Source of the DNA: Duganella sp. BJB480
GTDB taxonomy: Bacteria > Pseudomonadota > Gammaproteobacteria > Burkholderiales > Burkholderiaceae_D
Direction of reading: 5' to 3'
Assembly: GCA_003416985.1 (NCBI GenBank)
Contig: QVIN01000007.1
Coordinates: 62,001-126,000, forward strand
DNA length: 64,000 bases
Below, in pieces: positions 39,130 to 47,212 of the stretch. Positions within the stretch are counted from its first letter, which is position 1; each line of letters starts with the position of its first letter. Made by a program: the position numbers and the translations under genes. The notes under the pieces were generated by a model, which saw only the letters and a list, made by a program, of their open reading frames with translations, had not been told where the DNA came from and did not search any database.

Positions 39130-39558
39130 ATGCGGGTAATGCTGCTCGATGACGACAAGTTCATGCTGGAACTGCTGGCCGATATGATCGTCGAGCTCGG
39201 CCCGCACGAGGTGGTGGCCGAGACCGACGGCCGGCGCGCGCTGGTGGCGCTGCGGCTGCGCCCGCCCGACTTGCTGATCTGCGACCTGAGCATGCCGGCG
39301 ATGGACGGCATCGACTTCCTGCGCGCCGCCGCGGCGCAGCAATACGGCGGCTGCGTGGTGTTGTTGTCGGGCGTGGACGGCGCCGTGCTGCGCACCGCCG
39401 CCCGGCTGGCCGAGGCGCAGGGGCTGGCCATCCTGGACGCCTGCGCCAAGCCGCTGGCGGCCGAAACGCTGGCCGGCCTGATGGAGCGCGCCGCCGGGCG
39501 CTGCCATGCCGGATCCAACCACGCGCCCGGCCAGGCGCCAGGCAAGCTTGGCAAATAG
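39130..39558 (+). CDS. Receiver-only response regulator
   Basis: 142 residues, nearly all one CheY-like receiver: MRVMLLDDDKFMLELLADMIVELG gives the acidic pair, LLICDLSMPAMDGIDFL the phosphoacceptor aspartate, VVLLSG the Thr/Ser position and DACAKPLAAETLAGL the conserved lysine. No output domain. It starts 15 bases after the hybrid kinase with AGGTGA before the ATG, so it is the kinase's likely partner. The C-terminal 20 residues are polar and disordered-looking. It must act by binding another protein or feed back on the phosphorelay. Confidence 0.92.
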   Translation: MRVMLLDDDKFMLELLADMIVELGPHEVVAETDGRRALVALRLRPPDLLICDLSMPAMDGIDFLRAAAAQQYGGCVVLLSGVDGAVLRTAARLAEAQGLAILDACAKPLAAETLAGLMERAAGRCHAGSNHAPGQAPGKLGK

Positions 39559-39705
39559 TTTAGATGGTTTCTACAATCTGCCGCACATTTCTAAAAAATG
39601 GGTTATTATTTACGCCATCCCCGCCTGCCGACCTTGTTGCCATCCCATTCCAAGACATTGAATTCGCGCAATTGGCCACCACCTGCTGCCTGTAACCGGC
39701 AACGT

Positions 39706-39736
39706 TGACGGCGATTGCGGACAACATGGCATAATC
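39706..39736 (+). promoter_or_regulatory. Promoter of trxA
   Basis: TTGACG (39706-39711), 19 bases, CATAAT (39731-39736). The -10 is preceded by TG at the extended -10 position. It lies about 40 bases before the trxA start. Confidence 0.5.
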
Positions 39737-39777
39737 CCCAGGCGTTATTGATCCCACAGACCTCGATTGAGGAATAT

Positions 39778-40104
39778 ATGAGCGAAAATATCAAACACAT
39801 CACCGACACTTCTTTTGACGCCGACGTGCTCAAGTCCGACCGCCCTGTGCTGGTCGACTTCTGGGCCGAATGGTGCGGTCCCTGCAAGAGCATCGCCCCG
39901 ATCCTGGAAGAAGTGGCCAAGGAATACGACGGCAAGATCCTGATCGCCAAGATGGACGTCGACGCCAACCAGGCCGTGCCGGCCAAGTTCGGCATCCGTG
40001 GCATCCCGACCCTGATCCTGTTCAAGAACGGCGTGGCCGCCGCGCAAAAGGTTGGCGCCATGGCCAAGGGCCAGCTGACCTCTTTCATCGACAGCAATAT
40101 CTAA
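39778..40104 (+). CDS. trxA: Thioredoxin
   Basis: 108 residues of standard thioredoxin length. The redox-active WCGPC is at residues 32-36 in LVDFWAEWCGPCKSIAPIL, and the cis-proline loop is GIRGIPTLILFKNG. It reduces protein disulfides in the cytoplasm with electrons from thioredoxin reductase. GAGGA precedes the ATG at six bases. A hairpin after the gene separates it from rho, though the trxA-rho order is common in proteobacteria. Confidence 0.97.
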   Translation: MSENIKHITDTSFDADVLKSDRPVLVDFWAEWCGPCKSIAPILEEVAKEYDGKILIAKMDVDANQAVPAKFGIRGIPTLILFKNGVAAAQKVGAMAKGQLTSFIDSNI

Positions 40105-40128
40105 GTACGATAGTATGTCGCTGGACCA

Positions 40129-40156
40129 AAACGGTGCCGCGCCCGCGGCGCCGTTT
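40129..40156 (+). terminator. Hairpin terminator or attenuator between trxA and rho
   Basis: A 12-13 bp GC-rich stem (5' arm begins AAACGGTGCCGC, 3' arm ends GCCGTTT) with one G-T wobble and a tight loop. The following TTTAATAACTAAAT has only a short T run, so termination may be partial, leaving read-through into rho. Confidence 0.55.
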
Positions 40157-40229
40157 AATAACTAAATAGACAACACCACGCAGTTCCCTCCCCTACCTTT
40201 ACTTTCCCGTCACGGGACACTCAACACAT

Positions 40230-41492
40230 ATGCATCTATCTGAATTAAAGGCCCTACACGTCTCGGCATTGCTGGAGATGGCCATCGGTCTTGATATCGA
40301 CAACGCGGCGCGTCTGCGCAAACAGGAGTTGATGTTTGCGATCCTGAAAAAGCGCGCGAAATCCGGTGAACAGATCTTCGGCGACGGCGCCCTGGAAGTG
40401 CTGCCGGACGGCTTCGGCTTCCTGCGCTCGCCCGACGCCAGCTACATGGCGTCCACCGACGACATCTACATCTCCCCATCGCAGATCCGCCGCTTCAACC
40501 TGCACACCGGCGATTCGATCGAGGGCGAGGTGCGTACCCCCAAGGATGGCGAGCGCTACTTCGCGCTGGTCAAGGTCGACAAGGTCAACGGCGAATCGCC
40601 GGAAGCCTCGAAGCACCGCATATTGTTTGAGAACCTGACGCCGCTGCACCCGAACGAGCCGCTGCGCCTGGAACGTGACATCAACGGCACCGAGAACATC
40701 ACCGGCCGCATCATCGACCTGATCGCGCCGATCGGCAAGGGCCAGCGCGGCCTGCTGGTGGCCTCGCCCAAGTCCGGCAAGTCGGTGATCCTGCAGCACA
40801 TCGCGCACGCGATCACCGCCAACCATCCGGACTGCACGCTGATCGTGCTGCTGATCGACGAACGTCCGGAGGAAGTGACCGAGATGCAGCGCTCCGTGCG
40901 CGGCGAAGTGGTCGCCTCGACCTTCGACGAGCCGGCCACCCGCCACGTGCAGGTCGCCGAGATGGTGCTGGAAAAAGCCAAGCGCCTGGTCGAGATGAAG
41001 AAGGACGTGATCATCCTGCTGGACTCGATCACCCGCCTGGCGCGCGCCTACAACACCGTGATCCCCGCCTCCGGCAAGGTGCTGACGGGCGGTGTGGACG
41101 CCAACGCGCTGCAACGCCCTAAACGCTTCTTCGGCGCCGCGCGCAATATCGAGGAAGGCGGCTCGCTGACCATCATCGCCACCGCGCTGATCGAAACCGG
41201 CTCGCGCATGGACGACGTGATCTACGAGGAATTCAAGGGTACCGGCAACATGGAGGTGCACCTGGAGCGCCGCCTAGCCGAGAAGCGCGTCTACCCGGCG
41301 ATCAACCTGAACAAATCGGGCACCCGCCGCGAGGAACTGCTGATCAAGCCGGACCAGCTGCAGAAGATCTGGATCCTGCGCAAGCTGCTGTACTCGATGG
41401 ACGAGATCGAGGCGATGGAGTTCATCCTCGACAAGATGAAGGCCACCAAGAACAACGGTGAGTTCTTCGACATGATGCGTCGCGGCGGTTAA
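40230..41492 (+). CDS. rho: Transcription termination factor Rho
   Basis: 420 residues, the normal length. The N-terminal helical region (MHLSELKALHVSALLEMAIG), the RNA-binding cold-shock-like domain (GALEVLPDGFGFLRSPDASYMASTDDIYISPSQIRRFNL) and the hexameric ATPase domain with Walker A LLVASPKSGKSVILQ, the ERPEEVTEMQRSV block and Q-loop VLTGGVDANALQRPKRFFGAARNIEEGGSLTI are all intact. Rho unwinds RNA to end transcription. No strong ribosome site precedes the ATG. A perfect stem-loop follows the gene. Confidence 0.97.
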   Translation: MHLSELKALHVSALLEMAIGLDIDNAARLRKQELMFAILKKRAKSGEQIFGDGALEVLPDGFGFLRSPDASYMASTDDIYISPSQIRRFNLHTGDSIEGEVRTPKDGERYFALVKVDKVNGESPEASKHRILFENLTPLHPNEPLRLERDINGTENITGRIIDLIAPIGKGQRGLLVASPKSGKSVILQHIAHAITANHPDCTLIVLLIDERPEEVTEMQRSVRGEVVASTFDEPATRHVQVAEMVLEKAKRLVEMKKDVIILLDSITRLARAYNTVIPASGKVLTGGVDANALQRPKRFFGAARNIEEGGSLTIIATALIETGSRMDDVIYEEFKGTGNMEVHLERRLAEKRVYPAINLNKSGTRREELLIKPDQLQKIWILRKLLYSMDEIEAMEFILDKMKATKNNGEFFDMMRRGG

Positions 41493-41514
41493 TTCCCCTT
41501 AACGCAATCATGAT

Positions 41515-41543
41515 AAACAGGCAACCCGCGTGGTTGCCTGTTT
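41515..41543 (+). terminator. Stem-loop after rho
   Basis: AAACAGGCAACC and GGTTGCCTGTTT form a perfect 12-bp stem around a five-base loop. An outer TTAACGC/GCGTTAA pair (41499-41505 and 41544-41550) flanks it. The T run is short. The 3' arm also contains the -35 hexamer of the rpmE promoter. Confidence 0.65.
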
Positions 41544-41562
41544 GCGTTAACGCCGGTATAAT
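41534..41562 (+). promoter_or_regulatory. Promoter of rpmE
   Basis: TTGCCT (41534-41539), 17 bases, perfect TATAAT (41557-41562). The -35 is embedded in the descending arm of the rho terminator. The leader to rpmE is about 100 bases. Confidence 0.65.
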
Positions 41563-41670
41563 CCCCGATCGCATCAATTTTAACTCTGGCAAGTGAGCGG
41601 CAATCGGGTCACGAAGTGGTATCGACCGACGAAGTGCTGTTTGGCTACCTAACTAACCGAAGGCTTCAAA

Positions 41671-41940
41671 ATGAAACCAGAAATCCATCCAGATTACCGC
41701 GAAGTGGTGTTCCACGACCTGTCGTGCGACTTCAAATTCATCACCCGTTCGACCATCCAGACCCGCGAAAAGATCGAGCACAACGGTAAAGAATACCCGT
41801 TGGTCAAGATCGAGGTGTCGGCTGAATCGCACCCGTTCTACACTGGCAAGCACAAAATCGTCGACACCGCCGGCCGCGTTGAGAAGTTCCGCCAGAAGTT
41901 CGGCGCAGTGGGTTCGAAGACCCAAGTCGCACAAGGCTGA
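41671..41940 (+). CDS. rpmE: 50S ribosomal protein L31, type B
   Basis: 89 residues. MKPEIHPDYREVVFHDLSC, FITRSTIQT, and SHPFYTGKHKIVDTAGRVEKFRQKFG identify the type B (zinc-independent) L31: the CxxC zinc pairs of type A are missing, only one cysteine remains. It is a large-subunit ribosomal protein. A strong rho-independent terminator follows. In many betaproteobacteria this form is the housekeeping L31; whether a second, zinc-binding copy exists cannot be seen here. Confidence 0.97.
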   Translation: MKPEIHPDYREVVFHDLSCDFKFITRSTIQTREKIEHNGKEYPLVKIEVSAESHPFYTGKHKIVDTAGRVEKFRQKFGAVGSKTQVAQG

Positions 41941-41959
41941 TTTTCGCCGCGATGAACAA

Positions 41960-41985
41960 AAAAGCAGCCTCTGGCTGCTTTTTTT
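41960..41985 (+). terminator. Rho-independent terminator of rpmE
   Basis: AAAAGCAGCC, three-base loop, GGCTGCTTTT followed by further Ts: a ten-base stem with a run of seven Ts, a textbook terminator. Confidence 0.88.
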
Positions 41986-42054
41986 GTTTGTCGGCCCCGC
42001 CGGCCACCGGTTTTCCTTCATACTCCCGTTCACCTCTTACTTGCACACCGATCG

Positions 42055-43779
42055 ATGAAGCCAGTCCGTCTTCCCGCCGCCGCTACCCTGGCATTGCCGC
42101 GCTGGGCGCTATTCGCCCTGGGCCTGTTGTACATCCTGCCTGGCCTGATCGGCCGCGACCCGTGGAAGAACGACGACGCCGCCAGCTTCGGCATCATGTG
42201 GACCATGGCCCACGGCAGCTGGCAGGACTGGCTGTGGCCCAACATCGCCGGCCTGTCGATGCCGGACGAGGGCCCGCTGGCGTTCTGGCTGGGCGCGCTC
42301 GGCATCAAGCTGTTCGGCTGGCTGATGGGCGACGTGCTGGCGGCCCGCGTGGGCACGGTCGGCATCTTCCTGCTGGGCGTGCTGTCGCTGTGGTACGCCA
42401 CCTTTAACCTGGGCCGCCGCCAGGACGCGCAGCCGCTGCGCCTGGCCTTCGGCGGCCAGCCCGAGCCCGACGACTTCGGCCGCACGCTGGCCGACGCCGC
42501 CGTGCTGATCTACCTCGGCTGCCTGGGCCTGCTGCTGCACAGCCACGAGACCACCTCGGAGGCGCTGCAGGTGTCGCTGGTGGCGCTGCTGCTGTACCGC
42601 ACCGTGCGCTACGTGGAGGGCCCGTCGCTGCGCAACGCCGCCCTCAGCGGCCTGGCGGTCGGCCTGCTGACCCTGACGCGCGGCTGGATCACGCCGGTGT
42701 GCCTGATGCTGGCCCTGTTCGCCTGCACCCGCTTCCTCGACCAGCCCGCCATCCGCGCGGCGCGCGACCTGGGCGCCACCATCGCCGTCGGCGGCGCGGT
42801 GGCCGCGCTGTGGCTGCTGCCGGCGCAATGGCTGCAACCCTACCACCAGTTGCCGCTGAACGCCTGGCTGGCCTGGAACCTGGACCAACTCGGCATGCCG
42901 GGCATGGTCTCGCTCAAATTCTTCTTCCGCGTCGGCGTCTGGTTCTTCTGGCCGGCGTGGCCGTTCGCCGGCTGGGCCGTGTGGGCCTGGCGGCGCCAGC
43001 GTCGCGCGCTGCACATCGTGGTGCCGCTGGCCTTCGTCACCATGGGCGCGCTGCTGACGCTGTTCAGCGGCCAGCCCGAGCAGGGCCAGCTGCTGGTGCT
43101 GCTGCCGCCGCTGGCCATCATGGCCGCGTTCGGCCTGCTGACCATGAAGCGCGGCGCCATCAACGCCATCGACTGGTTCTCGGTGATGGCGCTGACGCTG
43201 TGCGCGGCCGTGATCTGGGTGTTCTGGATCGCCAAGCTGACCGGCTGGCCGGCCAAGGCCGCCAAGAACGCGCTCAAGCTGGTGCCCGGCTTCCATCCCG
43301 AGCTGGGCTGGATCGCGCTGCTGGTGGCGCTGGCCGCCACCGCCGGCTGGTTCGCGCTGGTCCACTGGCGCATCTCGCGCCAGCCGGCCGTGCTGTGGCG
43401 CGCCGTGGTGCTGTCGTCCGGCGGCCTGATCCTGATCTGGATTTTGCTGATGACCTTGTTCCTGCCGGACGTCAACTACAGCAAGAGCTACGCCAGCGTG
43501 GCGCGCCAGATCGCCGACAAGCTGCCGGCCGGCGCGCGCTGCATCGAGAGCAACGTCGGCCCGGCCCAGCGCGCCTCATTCGCCTACTACGCCCAGCTGC
43601 CGTTCGCCGGCGTCGAGGGCGACCATTGCGACCTGCTGCTGCTCCAGGACAGCATCAAGCTGCGCGACGAGCGCGAGATTCCGGCCCGCTACCGCGACCA
43701 GCAATGGAAGCTGCTGTGGGAAGGCCGCCGTCCGGCCGACCGCGACGAGCGCTTCCGCCTGTACCGCCGGGGCGGCTGA
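42055..43779 (+). CDS. ArnT/PMT-like membrane glycosyltransferase (GT83 type)
   Basis: 574 residues with about 11-12 hydrophobic helices. The N-terminal periplasmic loop reads LIGRDPWKNDDAASFGIMWTMAHG and SMPDEGPLAFWLGALGIKLFG, the acidic-residue pattern used by ArnT and other polyprenyl-phosphate-sugar glycosyltransferases. It should act in the inner membrane facing the periplasm, transferring a lipid-linked sugar onto lipid A, a glycan or protein; the acceptor is not predictable. The C-terminal 120 residues are a soluble periplasmic domain. The start is an ATG with weak ribosome site. Its stop is followed by a terminator shared with the convergent genes. Confidence 0.85.
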   Translation: MKPVRLPAAATLALPRWALFALGLLYILPGLIGRDPWKNDDAASFGIMWTMAHGSWQDWLWPNIAGLSMPDEGPLAFWLGALGIKLFGWLMGDVLAARVGTVGIFLLGVLSLWYATFNLGRRQDAQPLRLAFGGQPEPDDFGRTLADAAVLIYLGCLGLLLHSHETTSEALQVSLVALLLYRTVRYVEGPSLRNAALSGLAVGLLTLTRGWITPVCLMLALFACTRFLDQPAIRAARDLGATIAVGGAVAALWLLPAQWLQPYHQLPLNAWLAWNLDQLGMPGMVSLKFFFRVGVWFFWPAWPFAGWAVWAWRRQRRALHIVVPLAFVTMGALLTLFSGQPEQGQLLVLLPPLAIMAAFGLLTMKRGAINAIDWFSVMALTLCAAVIWVFWIAKLTGWPAKAAKNALKLVPGFHPELGWIALLVALAATAGWFALVHWRISRQPAVLWRAVVLSSGGLILIWILLMTLFLPDVNYSKSYASVARQIADKLPAGARCIESNVGPAQRASFAYYAQLPFAGVEGDHCDLLLLQDSIKLRDEREIPARYRDQQWKLLWEGRRPADRDERFRLYRRGG

Positions 43780-43790
43780 GCCCCGAATGA

Positions 43791-43816
43791 AAAACGGCCC
43801 CGGTCGACGGGGCCGT
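43791..43816 (-). terminator. Rho-independent terminator of the tandem secreted-protein genes
   Basis: ACGGCCCCG/CGGGGCCGT, nine-base stem with five-base loop. Read on the minus strand it is followed by TTTT, so it mainly serves the convergent minus-strand genes. Confidence 0.7.
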
Positions 43817-43848
43817 GACGATGCCGCGCGGCCCCTGCCCGCGCGAGC

Positions 43849-44256
43849 TCAGCGCTTTGCCATGATGGTGGTGTTGGCCGGCAGTTTGGCCAGCATCGGC
43901 AGGCGCTCGTAGTTGCTGACGGTGAGCGTGTCGCCATTGTCGGTAAAGCTCATGTGCGCGCCGGTGCGCGTGATGAATTCCGCCGGTCCCACCGCATAGA
44001 TTTCCACCCGCGGCTGCCCCTTGATCTCAGTGTAGAAGTGACCGACCTGGCGCGTGAAGCGCATCGTCTCGCCATTGCTGAGGCGGTACGCGGACTGGTA
44101 ATCCTGGAACTCCTGCGGCTCCATGTGGTAGCGGCTGGCGCTGATCTTGACGCTTTCGCTGGCGGCATTGGTGGCGGTGGCGTCGGGCGCCGCACCGGCG
44201 GTGGCGGCGAAGGACAAAGCAGCGGCTACAGCCAGGCTCAACAGAGTGGTCTTCAT
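43849..44256 (-). CDS. Secreted protein of unknown function, paralogue A
   Basis: 135 residues. Signal peptide MKTTLLSLAVAAALSFAATAGA, then a mature domain of about 110 residues with YQSAYRLSNGETMRFTRQVGHFYTEIKGQPRVEIYAVGPAEFITRTGAHMSF. It is clearly homologous to the next gene upstream along its whole length (matching LSNGET/LTNGQT, FYTEI/YYTQL, RVEIYA and the final TTIMAKR/ETIVVAR). No cysteine, so no disulfide and no lipobox. Probably periplasmic or extracellular. A terminator follows. I recognise no family. Confidence 0.82.
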   Translation of the reverse strand: MKTTLLSLAVAAALSFAATAGAAPDATATNAASESVKISASRYHMEPQEFQDYQSAYRLSNGETMRFTRQVGHFYTEIKGQPRVEIYAVGPAEFITRTGAHMSFTDNGDTLTVSNYERLPMLAKLPANTTIMAKR

Positions 44257-44304
44257 GGTATTGCTCCAATATGTAAAAGGTTGGGGCGGCTGGCCCCGAA
44301 GTGT

Positions 44305-44688
44305 TTAACGGCGTGCGACGACGATGGTTTCGCCGTTGGCCTTGGCCAGCGGCAGGCGGGCGAAGTTGGCCACGCCCACGCTCTCGCCCACGTCGCTGAA
44401 TTCGAAGCGGGTGCCGTTGGCGGTCACGAACTTGTCCGGGGCGATCGCGTAGATCTCCACGCGCTGCCCGTCGTCGAGCTGGGTGTAGTAGCGCGCCATG
44501 CGCTGGCTGAAGGTCAGGGTCTGACCATTGGTCAACTGATACGTGTTTTTGAAGTTGGCGAAGTCGCCCTGCTGCAGGTGAAGGCGGTTGAGGCCGCCTT
44601 TGATCTGCACGCTGGCCTCGTCCGCATGGGCGGCCGGCATGGCCGCAAAGGCCAAGGCGGCAACAACGCCGAAGAGAGTGGTTTTCAT
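44305..44688 (-). CDS. Secreted protein of unknown function, paralogue B
   Basis: 127 residues with signal peptide MKTTLFGVVAALAFAAMPAAHA and a mature domain NTYQLTNGQTLTFSQRMARYYTQLDDGQRVEIYAIAPDKFVTANGTRFEF related to the gene that follows 48 bases downstream. The two arose by tandem duplication. GGAG lies seven bases before the ATG. A 25-bp interrupted dyad sits about 45-70 bases upstream of the start. It is divergent from the FtsH-like gene. Function unknown; the mature domain looks like a small beta-rich binding protein. Confidence 0.82.
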   Translation of the reverse strand: MKTTLFGVVAALAFAAMPAAHADEASVQIKGGLNRLHLQQGDFANFKNTYQLTNGQTLTFSQRMARYYTQLDDGQRVEIYAIAPDKFVTANGTRFEFSDVGESVGVANFARLPLAKANGETIVVARR

Positions 44689-45050
44689 GGTGTGCTCCGT
44701 AAGATTTTCGGGACCTGCAAACTACCGGGAGCCACCGCTGCATTTTCAAATCAGCGGTAGACATGTACAGATTAGCAAAGGCCGCGCGCCAGATCCGGCG
44801 TATGCGACGGGCGGTCGATCGGCGTGCGCCAAGTGTAAAAAAACGCGACGAACGGAAGCCCCGGCGACGCTGTTGCAGGGCGCGTCTTTCTTTTAGCTCA
44901 GCCGATACAAAGCGCCACAGTCCAGCTATATTGAGCGCAACACCCGGCAGCGCCCAAGCTCGCGCGCCGGCCATCGCGGCCCCGGCTGCTGCGCCCCAAC
45001 CCCGCGCCCAAATCCGATCCCAGCCGCACAGTCTTATTCTGGATAGCACC
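44689..45050. other. Intergenic region between the secreted paralogues and the FtsH-like gene
   Basis: 362 bases with no convincing gene. An open frame continuous with the FtsH-like gene exists but its sequence is Arg/Pro-rich and unlike a protein domain. It holds the dyad at 44734-44758 and, on the plus strand, a TATATT at 44927-44932 with a poor -35 (GATACA), which could be the promoter of the FtsH-like gene. Confidence 0.6.
44734..44758. promoter_or_regulatory. 25-bp interrupted dyad upstream of secreted paralogue B
   Basis: ACCGCTG and CAGCGGT form perfect seven-base arms; the 11 bases between also contain ATTT and AAAT that pair, with one bulged C. It could be an operator or an RNA hairpin in the leader of the paralogue genes. 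Confidence 0.45.
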
Positions 45051-46967
45051 ATGTTCACCTTGTACAAATTGCAGGCCGCGCTGCGCAACAACTATGTGCG
45101 CGCCGGCCTGGCCCTGCTGGCCCTTGCCATCGCGGCCCTGCTCGGCTGGCGCGCCGACGTGCAGCAAGACCCGCAACCCGTGCTGCGCTCGCAGGACATC
45201 GCGCAGATCACCGCGCTGCCGGCCCAGCGCCAGCGGCTGGAATACCTGCTGGTGGCGGCGCCGCTGTCGGAGGCGCCGCGCTACGTGTTCAAGCTGCGCG
45301 GCGATCCGCTGCTGTATGTGGTCAAGGTGCCGGCCACCACGCACCTGAGCCTGGAGCGCGAGGTGCTGCTGAAGCACAACCTGCCTTACGCGATCGCGCG
45401 CGACGACTACCTGGCCTCGCACCGCGCGGTGCTGCAGGACGAGGACGACAGCACCATGGCGCGCGCCGGCGGCTGGCTGCGGCGCCACGCGGTCGACCTG
45501 CTGCTGGTGGGCCTGGTGCTGTTCGTGCTGCGCCACGGCCTGCCCGGCACCGGCGTGTCGGCCACCGTGCTCACGCCGGACCAGCTGGCCGGCAGCATGG
45601 ACGACCTGATCGGCATGGACGACATCAAGCAGGAAGTGCTGCACCTGGAGGACATGATCCGCAACCGCGCGGTGTACCGCCAGCACGATATCGACAAGCC
45701 CTTCAACGTCATGCTGACCGGGCCGGCCGGCACCGGCAAGACCAAGCTGGCCGGCTACCTGGCCAAGCGCCTGAACGTGCCGCTGATCCAGGCCTCGGCC
45801 TCGGCGCTGGAGTCCGGCTACATCGGCGGCGGCGCCAAGGCGCTGCACGCGTTACACCGCAAGGCGTGCGCGCGCGGCAGCTGTATCATTTTCCTCGACG
45901 AGGCCCAGGGCCTGTTCGTGCCGCGCGGACGCGGCGACAAGAAATGGGAGGACGACACCGCCAACGCGCTGCTGGGCCTGCTCGACGGCGTGCGCAGCGA
46001 CCAGGGCGCGGGCGTGATCTGGGTGGTGGCCTCCAACTTCGACGACGCCAGCTCGGCGATGGACGAAGCCATGCTGCGCCGCTTCTCGGTCAAGATCAAC
46101 TTCCGCCTGCCCAACAAGGCCGAGCGGCGCGAACTGCTGCACGCCTTCCTGGCGCGCAAGGCCGAGGGCTGCGTGGCCTGGGAGCGGCTCGACCTCGACC
46201 AGGTGGCCGAGATCACCGCCAACCTCAGCCCGGCGCTGCTGCAGACCGTGGTCGACCGCGCCAGCATGATCGCCATCCAGGAACAGGCGGCCATCGACAC
46301 CGGGCTGATGTTCCGCGCCTTCGAGCGCGCCACCATCGGCCTGACCGACCGCGCCACCAGCGCCGAGAAGACGCGCCAGCGCGAGCGCGTGGCGCTGCAC
46401 GAGCTGGGCCACTTCTTCATGCAGATCGACCCGTGGCTGCGCCAGGGCCTGACGCTGGCGCAGATCAAGGAGCGCTCGCCGCTGCTCAAGATCAGCACCG
46501 AGTCGGTGTCCAAGCTGGGCGCGCTGGGCTATGTGCTGTCGGCCTCCGACGACGTCGCGCTGCGCACGCTGGAGGAGCTCGAGCGCGACGTGATCCAGCT
46601 GTACGGCGGCGTCGCGGCCGAGGAGCTGTTCTACGGCGCGCGCGGGATCTCGGTGGGCAGCCAGAACGATATCCAGAAGGCCACGTCGATGCTGGACATG
46701 ATGGTCAACCAGCTGTCGATGTACTCGCGGTCCAAGCTGGACTACAGCCAGTTCAAGAACCAGGAACGCGACCTCGACCAAGTGCAGGCCAAGGCGGACG
46801 AGCTGTACTCGTACACGCTGGGCGCGATCGCCGACTACCGGGTCGCGATCGACGAGCTCAAGGACGTGCTGATGGAGCAGTACGTGCTGTCGAAGGACGC
46901 CATCTTCTCGTTGCTGGAGCAGCGGCAGCTGGGCGCCGCGCCGGCCGTGGCACTTGCAAAAATATAA
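45051..46967 (+). CDS. FtsH-like membrane AAA metalloprotease, divergent paralogue
   Basis: 638 residues. Helix near 15-35, a periplasmic stretch, and a second helix near 145-165 mirror FtsH topology. The AAA domain has Walker A GPAGTGKTK (224-231, K230), Walker B CIIFLDEAQ, and a degenerate second region of homology (ASNFDDASSAMDEAMLRRF) in place of LRPGRFDR. The protease site is HELGH (H450, E451, H454; canonical FtsH has HEAGH) and the third ligand is likely the Asp in SQNDIQKAT; YGGVAAEELFYGARG is also FtsH-like. It is not the housekeeping FtsH by sequence. Substrates unknown. Divergent from the secreted paralogues. Confidence 0.85.
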   Translation: MFTLYKLQAALRNNYVRAGLALLALAIAALLGWRADVQQDPQPVLRSQDIAQITALPAQRQRLEYLLVAAPLSEAPRYVFKLRGDPLLYVVKVPATTHLSLEREVLLKHNLPYAIARDDYLASHRAVLQDEDDSTMARAGGWLRRHAVDLLLVGLVLFVLRHGLPGTGVSATVLTPDQLAGSMDDLIGMDDIKQEVLHLEDMIRNRAVYRQHDIDKPFNVMLTGPAGTGKTKLAGYLAKRLNVPLIQASASALESGYIGGGAKALHALHRKACARGSCIIFLDEAQGLFVPRGRGDKKWEDDTANALLGLLDGVRSDQGAGVIWVVASNFDDASSAMDEAMLRRFSVKINFRLPNKAERRELLHAFLARKAEGCVAWERLDLDQVAEITANLSPALLQTVVDRASMIAIQEQAAIDTGLMFRAFERATIGLTDRATSAEKTRQRERVALHELGHFFMQIDPWLRQGLTLAQIKERSPLLKISTESVSKLGALGYVLSASDDVALRTLEELERDVIQLYGGVAAEELFYGARGISVGSQNDIQKATSMLDMMVNQLSMYSRSKLDYSQFKNQERDLDQVQAKADELYSYTLGAIADYRVAIDELKDVLMEQYVLSKDAIFSLLEQRQLGAAPAVALAKI

Positions 46968-46984
46968 AATTTGCACCCCGTCGC

Positions 46985-47013
46985 TTGCGGCATGCGGTCA
47001 AATCAGTGATAAT
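46985..47013 (+). promoter_or_regulatory. Promoter of the tRNA-Leu unit
   Basis: TTGCGG (46985-46990), 17 bases, GATAAT (47008-47013). The predicted start is just before a tRNA-like hairpin, so both are in one transcript. Confidence 0.5.
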
Positions 47014-47023
47014 GAGGGTCGCG

Positions 47024-47060
47024 TTGCCGGGATGGCGTAGTGGTTGAGCTCCCCCGGCAA
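47024..47060 (+). other. tRNA-like hairpin preceding tRNA-Leu
   Basis: TTGCCGGG and CCCGGCAA make a perfect eight-base stem. The 21-base loop contains GGCGTAGTGGTTGAGCT, which reads like a tRNA D arm, but anticodon and T arms are missing. It may be a remnant of a deleted tRNA gene or a processing element. Confidence 0.35.
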
Positions 47061-47087
47061 GTCGTTGAAGTTCAGGACGACACACCG

Positions 47088-47172
47088 GCCTCGGTGGTGA
47101 AATTGGTAGACGCAGGGGACTCAAAATCCCCCGCCGCAAGGCGTGCCGGTTCGATTCCGGCCCGAGGCACCA
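47088..47172 (+). tRNA. tRNA-Leu (anticodon CAA)
   Basis: GCCTCGG pairs with CCGAGGC as acceptor stem, followed by A and an encoded CCA. The anticodon stem GGGGA/TCCCC encloses the loop CTCAAAA, giving anticodon CAA for UUG codons. The long variable arm (CGCCGCAAGGCG-type) is that of a class II leucine tRNA, and GGTTCGATTCC is the T loop. Total 85 bases including CCA. Confidence 0.95.
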
Positions 47173-47183
47173 GAACACAAGAC

Positions 47184-47212
47184 AAAAGCACTGACCCCGT
47201 CAGTGCTTTTTT
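47184..47212 (+). terminator. Terminator after tRNA-Leu
   Basis: AAAAGCACTGA, five-base loop, TCAGTGCTTTT plus two more Ts: an 11-base stem with a run of six Ts. Confidence 0.88.

Noticed and set aside
44763..45050. N-terminal extension of the FtsH-like protein
   Set aside because: Arg/Pro-rich, no ribosome site at its start, unlike FtsH; the ATG at 45051 gives the first membrane helix.
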